Shown here: positions 26,818 to 35,450 of the stretch, in pieces
How positions within the stretch are numbered: position 1 is the stretch's first letter
How the letters are laid out: every line of letters starts with the position of its first letter
Origin: Acidobacteriota bacterium
Lineage (GTDB): Bacteria > Acidobacteriota > Blastocatellia > Pyrinomonadales > Pyrinomonadaceae
NCBI GenBank assembly: GCA_019639195.1
Contig: JAHBSI010000002.1
Location: forward strand, 186,001 to 250,000
Direction of reading: 5' to 3'
DNA length: 64,000 nucleotides
Notes under the pieces: model-generated
The model's database searches: none
What the model saw: the letters and a program-made list of their open reading frames with translations, nothing else
Told to the model about the DNA's origin: nothing
Position numbers and translations under genes: made by a program

Positions 26818-27864
26818 CTATTTTGTGGCGAAACGCCTGATCTCTGAATCAGCCTCGGTCAAAAGGCGGAGCAGTTCCTCACCGGCGATGTTGTCGTTCT
26901 TTGATGAATACTCGCTCGTGAGTGCGGCGTCGAATTCTTCACCGTCACGAAGTTCCGGAAGCACGGGCAGGATCACATAGTAATCGCCCGATTCGATGGT
27001 CCGGAAGCATTCTTCTTCCGAGACCATGATCTCGTGTATCTTCTCGCCGGGACGAATGCCGGTGAAGATCATCTCGACCTTATTCTCCCCCATCAGGACG
27101 TTTGCGACATCCGTGATCTTTGCGGCCGGCACCTTCGGAATAAATGTGCATCCGCGTCGGTCGCTTCTTACGGCCTCAAAGACAGTATCGACCGCACGGT
27201 CCAGACTCAGCAGAAAGCGTGTCATCTCGGGCAAGGTGATGGTCACGGGCCTGCCTTCGCGGATCTGCTCAACAAAAAGCGGAATGATCGAGCCGCGAGA
27301 CGCGATCACGTTGCCGTATCGGACACAGTTGATGTTGACCTTAGGACAGTCGCGATTTGCTTCGAGCAGAACGCGTTCCTGCAGGGCCTTTGTCATACCC
27401 ATCACGTTAATGGGTTTGCACGCCTTGTCCGTCGAGATGCCGACGACGAGTTCGACCGTTAGATCGTTCTCGCGAAGAGCCCGAGCGACGTTCTCCGCAC
27501 CGCCGATATTCGTTTGAACCGCTTCGAGCGGAAAGTATTCGCAGGACGGCACCTGTTTGAGCGCCGCCGCGTGGAATACAACATCAGCGTTGCGCATTGC
27601 GGCAAGAAGAGCCGGATAATTGCGAACATCGCCGATCACGAACCTGAGCAGATCTTGCGAATTCTGATATATGACCTCGTCGGTTGCGGCCTTGCGGTCC
27701 ATAAAATCGAGCCGCATATAGTGCTGCTTTGCTTCGTCGCGGGAAAAGACCGTTACGCTCGCCGGGCGTCCCATCTCGCCTGTCATGATCCGCCGAACAA
27801 GCGTCTGCCCAAGCGAACCTGTGCCGCCGGTTACAAGTATTCGTTTACCTTCGAGTGTGCTCAT
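26818..27864 (-). CDS. CapE/WbjB-like UDP-GlcNAc 4,6-dehydratase / 5-epimerase
   Basis: 348-residue extended SDR. NAD motif TGGTGSLGQTL at residues 12-22, HAAALKQVPSCEYFPLEAVQTN, and an active site with Met in place of the usual Tyr (GMTKALQE), as in the CapE/FlaA1 group. C-terminal GIRPGEKIHEIMVSEEE is shared with CapE and FnlA. First step from UDP-GlcNAc toward UDP-L-FucNAc or UDP-L-QuiNAc. It overlaps the preceding reductase gene by 4 bp and is followed 16 bp later by the 2-epimerase, giving the order reductase, dehydratase, epimerase. Confidence 0.85.
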   Translation of the reverse strand: MSTLEGKRILVTGGTGSLGQTLVRRIMTGEMGRPASVTVFSRDEAKQHYMRLDFMDRKAATDEVIYQNSQDLLRFVIGDVRNYPALLAAMRNADVVFHAAALKQVPSCEYFPLEAVQTNIGGAENVARALRENDLTVELVVGISTDKACKPINVMGMTKALQERVLLEANRDCPKVNINCVRYGNVIASRGSIIPLFVEQIREGRPVTITLPEMTRFLLSLDRAVDTVFEAVRSDRRGCTFIPKVPAAKITDVANVLMGENKVEMIFTGIRPGEKIHEIMVSEEECFRTIESGDYYVILPVLPELRDGEEFDAALTSEYSSKNDNIAGEELLRLLTEADSEIRRFATK

Positions 27865-28760
27865 TTATGAAAGTCGTCGTAAGGAGTCGTGTCAGCGGCC
27901 ATCCGCTGGATCATCGCAGGCCAATCTTCCGGAGTAAAGCCCGTAAGCGAATTGAAGGCCGATGCATCCAGGCTCCTGTCGATCACCAGCTGGTCCGACG
28001 GTTCGATCTCGACGGCAGCATCGTAAACCTCATCCACCAGTTCAAGAAGTTCGAACTTGTTGATCGGCTCGGAAGCGATATGGTGAATACCCCAAAGATC
28101 CGGCTGCTCCGTGATCAAAACCTTAAGTATATCTGCGATCACAACGGTTGGAAAGCCGCTGTAGATCGCCGTCGTATATCCGAAGACCCGTCCGCCCCGG
28201 TTTGACAGGAACCATTCGATAAGGCTGTGCGACGTGCTCAATTCCCTGCCGATTATCGACGAGCGGATCGTGAGCACATTCTCCTGCGACACCTCGCCGA
28301 GCTGTTTGCTCTTGCCGTAGAGATCGAGCGCATTCGGCGTATCCTGTTCGTTGTACATTCCGCGGCCGCCGTCAAATACGCAGTCCGTGCTGAAGAGGAT
28401 CAGCCGGAAGCCAAGCTTCTTCGAGAGCATCGCAAGCCGCTGCGGGAGGATCGAGTTGAGCTCGAGCGTCGTTATCACATCTTTTGCCGACGGCACCTGC
28501 TTGACGACACCGATCGCGTTGATCACAACGTCCGGGGCAGTCTTGGCAATTACCTCTTCGAGCAACTCTGCGTTTGTCGCATCGACGTTCTCGATGATCT
28601 TATCTTTCTCAAAGATCCCGTATCTTTCGACATCGTCGAAGCTGCCTCGGATAGTCGCGTTCACATCAAAATGCTCGGAGAGGCACTGGACGAGCTTGTG
28701 CCCGAGCATTCCGGTTGCGCCGAGTATCAGAAGTCTTTTGCTGTTGCTTTGTGATGTCAC
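27861..28760 (-). CDS. RmlD-like SDR reductase, probably WbvR-type UDP-sugar 4-reductase
   Basis: 299 residues. Rossmann start LLILGATGMLGHKLVQ, DVVINAIGVVKQ, STDCVFDGGRG, and the catalytic YGKSKQLGE (Y-x3-K). RmlD-like proteins of ~300 residues reduce 4-keto sugars. CapF/WbjC, the reductase of the L-FucNAc pathway, is ~370 residues with a C-terminal cupin; that cupin is absent here. The size and type fit WbvR of the UDP-L-QuiNAc pathway better. Assignment rests on size and operon position. Confidence 0.75.
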   Translation of the reverse strand: MTSQSNSKRLLILGATGMLGHKLVQCLSEHFDVNATIRGSFDDVERYGIFEKDKIIENVDATNAELLEEVIAKTAPDVVINAIGVVKQVPSAKDVITTLELNSILPQRLAMLSKKLGFRLILFSTDCVFDGGRGMYNEQDTPNALDLYGKSKQLGEVSQENVLTIRSSIIGRELSTSHSLIEWFLSNRGGRVFGYTTAIYSGFPTVVIADILKVLITEQPDLWGIHHIASEPINKFELLELVDEVYDAAVEIEPSDQLVIDRSLDASAFNSLTGFTPEDWPAMIQRMAADTTPYDDFHK

Positions 28761-28815
28761 GCTTGTTCAGGCAGATTCTGGCGAATTGTCTCAAAAACGG
28801 CTTGTTCGCTCAACT

Positions 28816-29898
28816 TCAGGCCGCATCTTGCGACGAAAGTATCTCACGCGAAGCCTCAACGACCTCGTCAACGAGAACCTCGCGAAGGCATTTGTTGGCG
28901 TTAAAACAATCGGGCGTGTGACAGCCTTCGCATTCGACAGAACGTCGGAAGACCTTGTGCCCGCTTCCGAAAGGCGGCCAGCGGCCCGGATAGTCGATCG
29001 CCGCAAAGATCGCCACGCATCGCACGCCGACAGCCGCCGCAAGGTGCATCGTGCCGGTGTCGTTTCCGAGATAGAGCGAGCAGTGGCGAAGCAAGGCGGC
29101 AGATTCGCGAACCGTCAGCTTTCCGGCAGCATTGGCACCGCGTTCCCAGTTTCCAATCAGTCTTTCACCTCGTTCGCGATCTTCCGGGCCGCCAAGGACG
29201 ATCGGAAAAACATCGTGCGATTCGATCAGGCCATTGACGACCTCCGCGTATCGCTCTTCGAACCAGATCTTTGATTCCCACTTGCTGCCAGGCGCGATCG
29301 CGATCAGCGGCTGACCGGTCGAATTACCGCAGGATGATAGAAACTCTTCCGCATTCTTCGCTTCCGACGGCGTCAATCGCAGGTCGGTCGATAGTGCAGT
29401 TCGATTGATCGAGAGGCCTGAATTCTCAAGAAGATCGAGGAGAAAATCGCACTCGCTTTTGATCTCCGGCGTTGGCGACGGAATTGGCCCCGCAAGCGAA
29501 CGCTCCTCCGTGTATTCAAGCCCAAAAACGCGTTCAATGCCGCTGAGCCGGAAGAAAGATCTGTCCCGAGCGATCTGTTTCGGCGTCCGAGCTCGGGGCA
29601 TCAGGTAAAACACGGCATCAAACCGCGACTTCCTGAGCGTCAGGGCAAGCTTTAGTGCCCCGAAAGTGCTTTCGAACCGCGAAACATTGGTCGGATAGTC
29701 AATGAATTCGTCAAAAAGGCCGCTTTCGGGCAGGACTGACCTTGGGGCGAGGTAATTCGGATTCTTTTTATCGGAATTTGAGAGAAGAGTGAGCTTTGCG
29801 CCTGGGAAGCTCTCTCGCAGGCTCCAGAACGCCGGCAGGGCCACGAGCGTGTCGCCGAGATGGCCGATCCGCATTACAAGAATGTTGTTCAGCTTCAA
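28816..29898 (-). CDS. GT9 glycosyltransferase (heptosyltransferase family)
   Basis: 360 residues. N-terminus ILVMRIGHLGDTLVALPAFWSLRESFPGA and the C-terminal motif LYLGNDTGTMHLAAAVGVRCVAIF are typical of ADP-heptose:LPS heptosyltransferases (GT9). A short cysteine cluster VECEGCHTPDCFNANKCL follows near the C-terminus, as in other GT9 members. Next to the ADP-heptose pathway genes (4-bp overlap with the HldA gene), so the donor is probably ADP-heptose. The acceptor is unknown. Confidence 0.85.
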   Translation of the reverse strand: MKLNNILVMRIGHLGDTLVALPAFWSLRESFPGAKLTLLSNSDKKNPNYLAPRSVLPESGLFDEFIDYPTNVSRFESTFGALKLALTLRKSRFDAVFYLMPRARTPKQIARDRSFFRLSGIERVFGLEYTEERSLAGPIPSPTPEIKSECDFLLDLLENSGLSINRTALSTDLRLTPSEAKNAEEFLSSCGNSTGQPLIAIAPGSKWESKIWFEERYAEVVNGLIESHDVFPIVLGGPEDRERGERLIGNWERGANAAGKLTVRESAALLRHCSLYLGNDTGTMHLAAAVGVRCVAIFAAIDYPGRWPPFGSGHKVFRRSVECEGCHTPDCFNANKCLREVLVDEVVEASREILSSQDAA

Positions 29899-30863
29899 AG
29901 CGTATCGTTAAGGTGCTGCTTTAACTCTGCGAGCGTAAGTGTTGTAGTTCCTGATTGTTCGACGACAAGGCCCGCCGCAATATTCGCGAGCCGGGCAGCG
30001 GATTCGAGGTCGGCCCCCGAACCAATGGCGGTCGCGAGCGTTGCTATTACGGTGTCGCCCGCACCTGTCACGTCAAAAACGGCACGGGCCAATGCAGGCA
30101 GATGAACCGGCGATTCGTTTCGGCGAAAGAGCCGCATTCCCTCGCTTCCCTCAGTTATCAGCAAGGCCTCGACATCGACAGCATCCATAAGGCGGTTTCC
30201 TGCCGTTTCAACGAGATCTGAGACGTTTTCGTCGAGGTTGACGGCCTCAGCAGCCTCTCGACGGTTCGGCGTGAGCAGAGAGGCCCCACGGTATTTTTCG
30301 TAAACCTTTCCCTTCGGATCGACAAGAACCTTCACGCCTGCCTCCCGTGCACATTCGATGGCAAAGGAGATCACGCGGTCGGTCAGAACGCCCTTTGCAT
30401 AGTCCGAGAGGACAACGACATCTGCGGCCGAAACTGCAAGGACGATCTGGTCAAGTATCTCGGATTCGACATCGGCCGAACATACGGACTCATCTTCCTG
30501 ATCGATCCTTGCGACCTGCTGACTGTGTGCGACGAGTCGGGTTTTTACGGTCGAAGGCCGGCCCGCCGCGGTAACAAGGTGCGAATCGGAAACGCCTGAT
30601 CCTTCGAGGACCTGTCGAGTCTGAGCGCCGGCATCGTCATCGCCAACGATACCGACGAGAATGCAGTTTGCGGTATAGGCCGCGATATTTGCCGCGACAT
30701 TTGCCGCACCGCCTGCCGCAAGCGTCATACGCTCGATCTTAACAACGGGAACGGGTGCTTCCGGGGAGATCCGGCTAACGCTGCCCCACCAATAGCGGTC
30801 GAGCATTACATCGCCGATAACGGCGACCGTCGTGTTCGGGAAGTTTTCGAGAATGCTCATCAC
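29895..30863 (-). CDS. rfaE1: D-glycero-beta-D-manno-heptose-7-phosphate kinase (HldA / RfaE domain I)
   Basis: 322-residue ribokinase-family enzyme that phosphorylates C-1 of heptose 7-phosphate. RfaE-specific N-terminus VIGDVMLDRYWWGSVSRISPEAPVPVV, GGAANVAANIA, and the anion-hole DVTGAGDTVIA with the catalytic Asp. In E. coli this domain is fused to the adenylyltransferase (HldE). Here it stands alone, with the adenylyltransferase in the preceding gene fused to GmhA instead. Its start abuts the stop of that gene with no gap. Confidence 0.92.
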   Translation of the reverse strand: MMSILENFPNTTVAVIGDVMLDRYWWGSVSRISPEAPVPVVKIERMTLAAGGAANVAANIAAYTANCILVGIVGDDDAGAQTRQVLEGSGVSDSHLVTAAGRPSTVKTRLVAHSQQVARIDQEDESVCSADVESEILDQIVLAVSAADVVVLSDYAKGVLTDRVISFAIECAREAGVKVLVDPKGKVYEKYRGASLLTPNRREAAEAVNLDENVSDLVETAGNRLMDAVDVEALLITEGSEGMRLFRRNESPVHLPALARAVFDVTGAGDTVIATLATAIGSGADLESAARLANIAAGLVVEQSGTTTLTLAELKQHLNDTL

Positions 30864-31868
30864 CTATTTTGTCGTTGGGGTTGCGATGTCGATGAGTTCG
30901 CAGATGATGTGTGCCGCAGTGATATGCCCTTCCTGTATGCGTGCGGTTCGCGGCGAAGGCACCATTATCGCGATATCAGAAAGTCCCGATAGCCGTTTTC
31001 CGTTCGAGCCGGTAAATCCGATGATCTTCATCCCGCGAGAGCGTGCTGACATCACGGCGGCAAGAACGTTCGGCGAATTTCCGCTGGTGCTGATCGCGAC
31101 TAGACAATCGCCTTCGCGGCCGAGAGCTTCGACCTGACGGGCGAAGATCCGTTCAAAGTCGTAATCGTTCGCAAGAGCGGTCAGCGCCGATGTGTCGGTC
31201 GTCAGGGCAATTGCCGGAAGGGCGATGCGTTCGCTCTCATAGCGGCCGACAAATTCTGCCGCAATATGCTGGGCGTCCGCGGCACTGCCTCCATTGCCGC
31301 AGATAAGGACCTTTCCGCCGGATGAAAATACGTCTGAGATCAGCTTTGCAGCATCCCGAATCGCGGGACCGACGGTGCTTTCAAATGCGGCGAACACTTG
31401 CCGATGTTCTTCGATCGAGTTTGAAACGGCATCATCGCCGGCATCAAGCCTTGCGGAACTCTCGCCGCTGAACTGCTCAAGGATCGCGGAGGTCGAAAAG
31501 CCTTCGACAAGCGGTATCGAAACAACCTCGCCTCCATTCGTCTTTACAAAATCAGCTCCAACGATCTGATCGATGGGCCAATCGCCGCCTTTTACGAGCA
31601 CGTCAGGACGAACTTCGCGAATGATATTCTCGGGCGTTAGTTCATCGAAGATGACGACATCATCGACGGCTTTGAGGCCGAGAAGAACGGCCTTGCGTGC
31701 TTCCTGAGAGACGGCCGGCCGCCCGACGCCTTTCATCTGTCGCACGGACGTGTCACTGTTCAGCCCGACGACAAGCCTGTCGCCAAGGGCTTTCGCCTTA
31801 TTCAAAAGGTCGATGTGGCCCGGGTGAATGATGTCGAAGCAACCGTTTGTGAAGACAACCTTTGGCAT
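30864..31868 (-). CDS. HldC-GmhA fusion: heptose-1-phosphate adenylyltransferase plus sedoheptulose-7-phosphate isomerase
   Basis: 334 residues, two enzymes of the same pathway. Residues 1-132 are RfaE domain II: FTNGCFDIIHPGH (HxGH at 15-18), VVGLNSDTSVRQMKG, RPDVLVKGGDW and a terminal FSTSAILEQF. A polar linker (133-148) leads to GmhA (149-334): CGNGGSAADAQH (190-201), STSGNSPN (261-268) and TARIQEGHITAAHIICE (308-324). GmhA performs the first step (sedoheptulose 7-P to heptose 7-P), HldC a later one (ADP-heptose formation). The usual fusion in proteobacteria is RfaE I+II. The final phosphatase GmhB and epimerase HldD are not in the window. Confidence 0.92.
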   Translation of the reverse strand: MPKVVFTNGCFDIIHPGHIDLLNKAKALGDRLVVGLNSDTSVRQMKGVGRPAVSQEARKAVLLGLKAVDDVVIFDELTPENIIREVRPDVLVKGGDWPIDQIVGADFVKTNGGEVVSIPLVEGFSTSAILEQFSGESSARLDAGDDAVSNSIEEHRQVFAAFESTVGPAIRDAAKLISDVFSSGGKVLICGNGGSAADAQHIAAEFVGRYESERIALPAIALTTDTSALTALANDYDFERIFARQVEALGREGDCLVAISTSGNSPNVLAAVMSARSRGMKIIGFTGSNGKRLSGLSDIAIMVPSPRTARIQEGHITAAHIICELIDIATPTTK

Positions 31869-31895
31869 CTGTTCTTACAGGATCTGGAGTCGGTA

Positions 31896-33425
31896 TTATT
31901 GCACAGCGGTGCGGTTCTTCGCACCGAGAGCGCGTGCAAAGAACGCAAGCATCAGGGCCCCCACAAATGCAGTAGTGCCGACCTTTACACCGTACGGAAT
32001 GATCGAAGCGTAAAAACTCTCGTAAGAGACGGACGTAAGGATCATAAAGTAGATCGCCGCCCGCCAAAGAATGACCGGTTGGTCCTCGACAAATGTGCGA
32101 TAAAGCACACGTAGAAGAAAGCCGATGATGAGCATACCGATCGGAACTCCAATGGGGCCATAATTGCGGATCAGGTCGCCCATCGGCGTGATGCCGAATG
32201 AGTTCTCACTGTAATTAAAATAGAGATCGCTGTATTGATGCGGCTCCGACGCAACGGGTTTATCCGGCCATAACACTCGCGGCACCATGAAGCTTGAGAG
32301 GTCCTTTAGGATGTTGTGATCCAGCCCATAGCTTTCTTCGTAGGGAGCAAGTTGCTCATAATTCGAAACAACAACGGCCAGCGAGCTGACGAGGTCGATG
32401 CGCTCGGCGAACGTGTTGAATCCGGAGTTCAGCGTTGAGAACTGAGCGTCGGAACCGATCTTATCGAGCGTTTCCATGATATTGCCGCTGTAACTGCCAA
32501 AGTTCGAGGTTGATTCGTCACCCTTTACATTTCGGAACGTAGTGCCGTAGATCGTACCCAGAAGCAGAGCGATCGTGAGCACGACTCCGGCGAAGACTGT
32601 TTGCTTTAACTGGAACTTCCTTCCTGACAACTTGTAGGCGAGTGCAATAACAATAAAGATCTGAATGACACTTCCTCGGTTACCGGCATAAAGCGCCTTG
32701 GAAAGGGCTGTTGCACCAAGCAATACCAATAGAATGGCCGAGCCTGAGTTGAATTTTGGCCGGCTAAAGATAACGAACCAAAGGACAAAACTTGCTTCTA
32801 GCCAGAAAAGCGTTGTCAAGAAGATCAGGCCGTCAAAGGTTCCGATCTCGCTGGCTCGTTGGAACCCGATCAGTCCGAGACCGATCGCAAGCGCCGTATT
32901 CGCGATCCCGAGAAACAGGAGGACCGAGCCCGGGATAGCGTAAAAGTTGGGATCGTAATCCGCCTTCGGGAGATGACGTTCGAAAAACGCTCCAATATGT
33001 CGACCAAGCGGCAGAAAGTATCCGGCTGCAAGTCCGACGTATCCCAGGATGAGGATAAGTACGGTGTACGGATAATTGATCTGCGGGTCCTGAACGAACG
33101 CGAGAAAATACGGATGCGAAAATCCAGCGGCAAGCGAAAGCCCGCCGAGAACGAAGGCCGGATACCAATATGAGAGCGTTGCGAAAACGATCGGATCGGC
33201 AAGCGTGAACTTACCACGCCGTTTTAGAATCACAAGCGGGACCGCCATCACGACCGCAAGCACGAGCAGCCATGGCAGAAGGTAGGGATACGGTATGCCA
33301 AGCGATGTGCCGGTGGACATCAGCAATGCGATCAGGCCCGCGACTACGGCAAACGCCATGATCGCGATGGCTGGCAATGGATTGCGTGTCGCGTCTCCGG
33401 ATGCTGTGAAAAAGCGAGTCGCCAT
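31896..33425 (-). CDS. Wzy-like polysaccharide polymerase
   Basis: 509 residues, about 12 predicted membrane helices, low sequence conservation as usual for Wzy. It begins with several hydrophobic segments, has a central basic loop (KLSGRKFQLKQ) and a large non-cytoplasmic loop around 320-410 (FGSYSGNIMETLDKIGSDAQF to PRVLWPDKPVASEPHQYSDLYF), a pattern of O-antigen/oligosaccharide repeat-unit polymerases. The VPRVLWPDKP motif recurs in such proteins. Between the methyltransferase and the heptose genes. Polymerase is preferred over flippase because of the large loop and the absence of MATE-like repeats. Confidence 0.7.
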   Translation of the reverse strand: MATRFFTASGDATRNPLPAIAIMAFAVVAGLIALLMSTGTSLGIPYPYLLPWLLVLAVVMAVPLVILKRRGKFTLADPIVFATLSYWYPAFVLGGLSLAAGFSHPYFLAFVQDPQINYPYTVLILILGYVGLAAGYFLPLGRHIGAFFERHLPKADYDPNFYAIPGSVLLFLGIANTALAIGLGLIGFQRASEIGTFDGLIFLTTLFWLEASFVLWFVIFSRPKFNSGSAILLVLLGATALSKALYAGNRGSVIQIFIVIALAYKLSGRKFQLKQTVFAGVVLTIALLLGTIYGTTFRNVKGDESTSNFGSYSGNIMETLDKIGSDAQFSTLNSGFNTFAERIDLVSSLAVVVSNYEQLAPYEESYGLDHNILKDLSSFMVPRVLWPDKPVASEPHQYSDLYFNYSENSFGITPMGDLIRNYGPIGVPIGMLIIGFLLRVLYRTFVEDQPVILWRAAIYFMILTSVSYESFYASIIPYGVKVGTTAFVGALMLAFFARALGAKNRTAVQ

Positions 33426-33435
33426 CTTTGTCCGT

Positions 33436-34158
33436 TCAAACCTCTTCCCCGGTCGTGCAAACCGCGATCACGCCGTCGGCCAACTGCTGCGAGAACATAA
33501 CGCTAAGATCATTGAAAGCCTTTAAATACCACGGCGTAGTCTTTCGATGATCGGTGCCCATATCGTAGAAAAGAAAGTCGTTTACAACTAGATCGTGTCT
33601 TTTCAGCAAAAGATTAAGTGTCGCGTAAGAGTAATAAGCCACATGGTCCGGATGGACCGGTTCGTGCGTTCCCTTGCCGCGTGTCAAAGAATAATAGATC
33701 GACCTCATTCCGCAATAGGCGTTGATCGTTGTTACCACGAGTTTGGTCGATGGATTCATCAGCGAGCGTACGCCCTTGAGAAAAATGCCGGGATTGTTCA
33801 GGTGTTCAATTATCTCGCCGGCGACGATCACATCGAAGTTCTTTTCAAGGCCCGTTTCGTCCAATTTTTCAAGATCGCCGACGACAAGTTCGTCGTAGCC
33901 GGCAGCTCGCAGTTTATCGAGACCTTCTTCGTCTCCGTCGAGCCCCGTGACGCTCGATGCGACCTTTGCAAGACGCCCGTGCAGCAAGGTGCCGGCCTTG
34001 ATCGCCTCGTCTGTATATGGGCTGTCGGCGCAACCGAGATGAAGCACGCGCTTCCCTGCGCAAACTTCATCCAAAAAATCGAGGCGTTGAACCAGTCTTG
34101 GCGTCATTCTTCCTTTCAGCGTAGTCGCGTTAAAAAGATCCGCGACCTCCGAGAACAA
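33436..34158 (-). CDS. Class I SAM-dependent methyltransferase
   Basis: 240 residues. Motif I VLHLGCADSPYTDEAI, post-I LDGDEEGLDKLRAAG, motif II FDVIVAGEIIEHLNNPGIFLKG, then LVVTTINAYC. The AGEIIEHL/NP pattern is common in methyltransferases of glycan loci. Probably methylates a sugar or nucleotide-linked sugar of the polysaccharide; target unknown. It precedes the Wzy-like gene with a 10-bp gap. Confidence 0.82.
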   Translation of the reverse strand: MFSEVADLFNATTLKGRMTPRLVQRLDFLDEVCAGKRVLHLGCADSPYTDEAIKAGTLLHGRLAKVASSVTGLDGDEEGLDKLRAAGYDELVVGDLEKLDETGLEKNFDVIVAGEIIEHLNNPGIFLKGVRSLMNPSTKLVVTTINAYCGMRSIYYSLTRGKGTHEPVHPDHVAYYSYATLNLLLKRHDLVVNDFLFYDMGTDHRKTTPWYLKAFNDLSVMFSQQLADGVIAVCTTGEEV

Positions 34159-34217
34159 AGGTTGAGTTTACCATTTTGGCATTGGCATTACGATGCCGTT
34201 ACGGTGACACATCGCTT

Positions 34218-35444
34218 TTAGTCGGCGGCTATATAACGATCGAATACATTCGAAACGGAAACGATCTCTTCGAATTCGCCTGTCGCGGCGGCGAGCGCTC
34301 CTTTTGCCAATCTCCGGCGGAGACTCTCGCCCTCGAGCCGCTCGATCGCCTTTGCAAAGCCGGGTGCGTCGCCCGCCTCGACGACAAATCCTGTGACGTC
34401 GTCAACGACGGCTTCGGGGATCCCGTTGATCCTCGTCGAAACTATCGGGAGCCCCAACGCCATTGCTTCGAGGATCGAGACCGGCAGGCCTTCCCAATAA
34501 CTCGGCAAGGCAAAAATATCTGCGTTGCGGAAGTATGCAAGGATCTCTGCCCGCGACTTACCGGCATCGCTCGATAAGACATAGCGAAATGTATCCTCGA
34601 CCCCGTAGGAGTCGATCCGAGCAGATTCTTCCTTGGTCAATGTTGTCGGCCCGACCCAAATGAACTGAAACTTGTCGCGTAGAATTCGTGCGGCTTCGAG
34701 GAAATCCCATCTTCCCTTCCGGTCGATGAACTGGCCGACGGCGATGACCGTGAGTTTTTCGGGAGTGAGTCCTAGGCCGGAGAGCACTTCAACGCGACGG
34801 TCGGGCATTTCGAGTGCGGCATTGACGTCTGTGCGGGAGAACGTTGCGCGAGAGATCGTGACCTTCTTGTGAAGTTCCTGCGGAATGAATGTCCGAATAT
34901 CATCGACCGCGTGCTGATTTCCGCCAAAAAGCTCAAAGCTCGGCATCGAGATGAGCGATGTCATTCGCTTGCTCCAGACTCGTTTTCGCGCCTCTGACAC
35001 ATTGGACGGCATCGCGTTCTGCACCGTGACAAACGTTTTGCCTCGTCGCGAAAGCTGTTTCAGCAGCGAGACCGACTGCCAGGGACCGGCCTCGATGTGA
35101 TAGATCTCGTCGGGACCGCAGATCTTCTCGATAAGCGCGAGTTCTTCCTTTTCGATCTTCAACCGGCGCAGCTGCCTTTTGAGCTTCTCTACGGGCCCGT
35201 GCGCAGGCATCGGGTTATGAACATTCTTAAGAAAGATGATCTCGGCACCGGCGTCTGCAAAAAGTTTCATCAGCTCGGCGTCCGAGCCCGCAGGCACGAT
35301 CACGCGGAAATCCCAGTTTTTTGGTGCATTTCGAACAAGCGAGAGGAAATAGATCTGAGCTCCGCCCCAAGTGGTATAAGGCCAGATCAGGTTGATCTTG
35401 AGCGGTCCCGCCGCTTCCCAGGCTTTTGCTCGTTCGCTCGGCAT
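34218..35444 (-). CDS. GT4 glycosyltransferase
   Basis: 408 residues, GT-B fold. N-terminus INLIWPYTTWGGAQIYFLSL; C-terminal donor domain with VIAVGQFIDRKGRWDFLEAARIL and ADIFALPSYWEGLPVSILEAMALGLPIV (E-x7-E), followed by GIPEAVVDDVTGFVVEAGD. Retaining transferase acting in the cytoplasm on the lipid-linked repeat unit; substrates unknown. Adjacent to the GT2 gene with a 6-bp gap. Confidence 0.88.
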   Translation of the reverse strand: MPSERAKAWEAAGPLKINLIWPYTTWGGAQIYFLSLVRNAPKNWDFRVIVPAGSDAELMKLFADAGAEIIFLKNVHNPMPAHGPVEKLKRQLRRLKIEKEELALIEKICGPDEIYHIEAGPWQSVSLLKQLSRRGKTFVTVQNAMPSNVSEARKRVWSKRMTSLISMPSFELFGGNQHAVDDIRTFIPQELHKKVTISRATFSRTDVNAALEMPDRRVEVLSGLGLTPEKLTVIAVGQFIDRKGRWDFLEAARILRDKFQFIWVGPTTLTKEESARIDSYGVEDTFRYVLSSDAGKSRAEILAYFRNADIFALPSYWEGLPVSILEAMALGLPIVSTRINGIPEAVVDDVTGFVVEAGDAPGFAKAIERLEGESLRRRLAKGALAAATGEFEEIVSVSNVFDRYIAAD

Positions 35445-35450
35445 TTTTCG

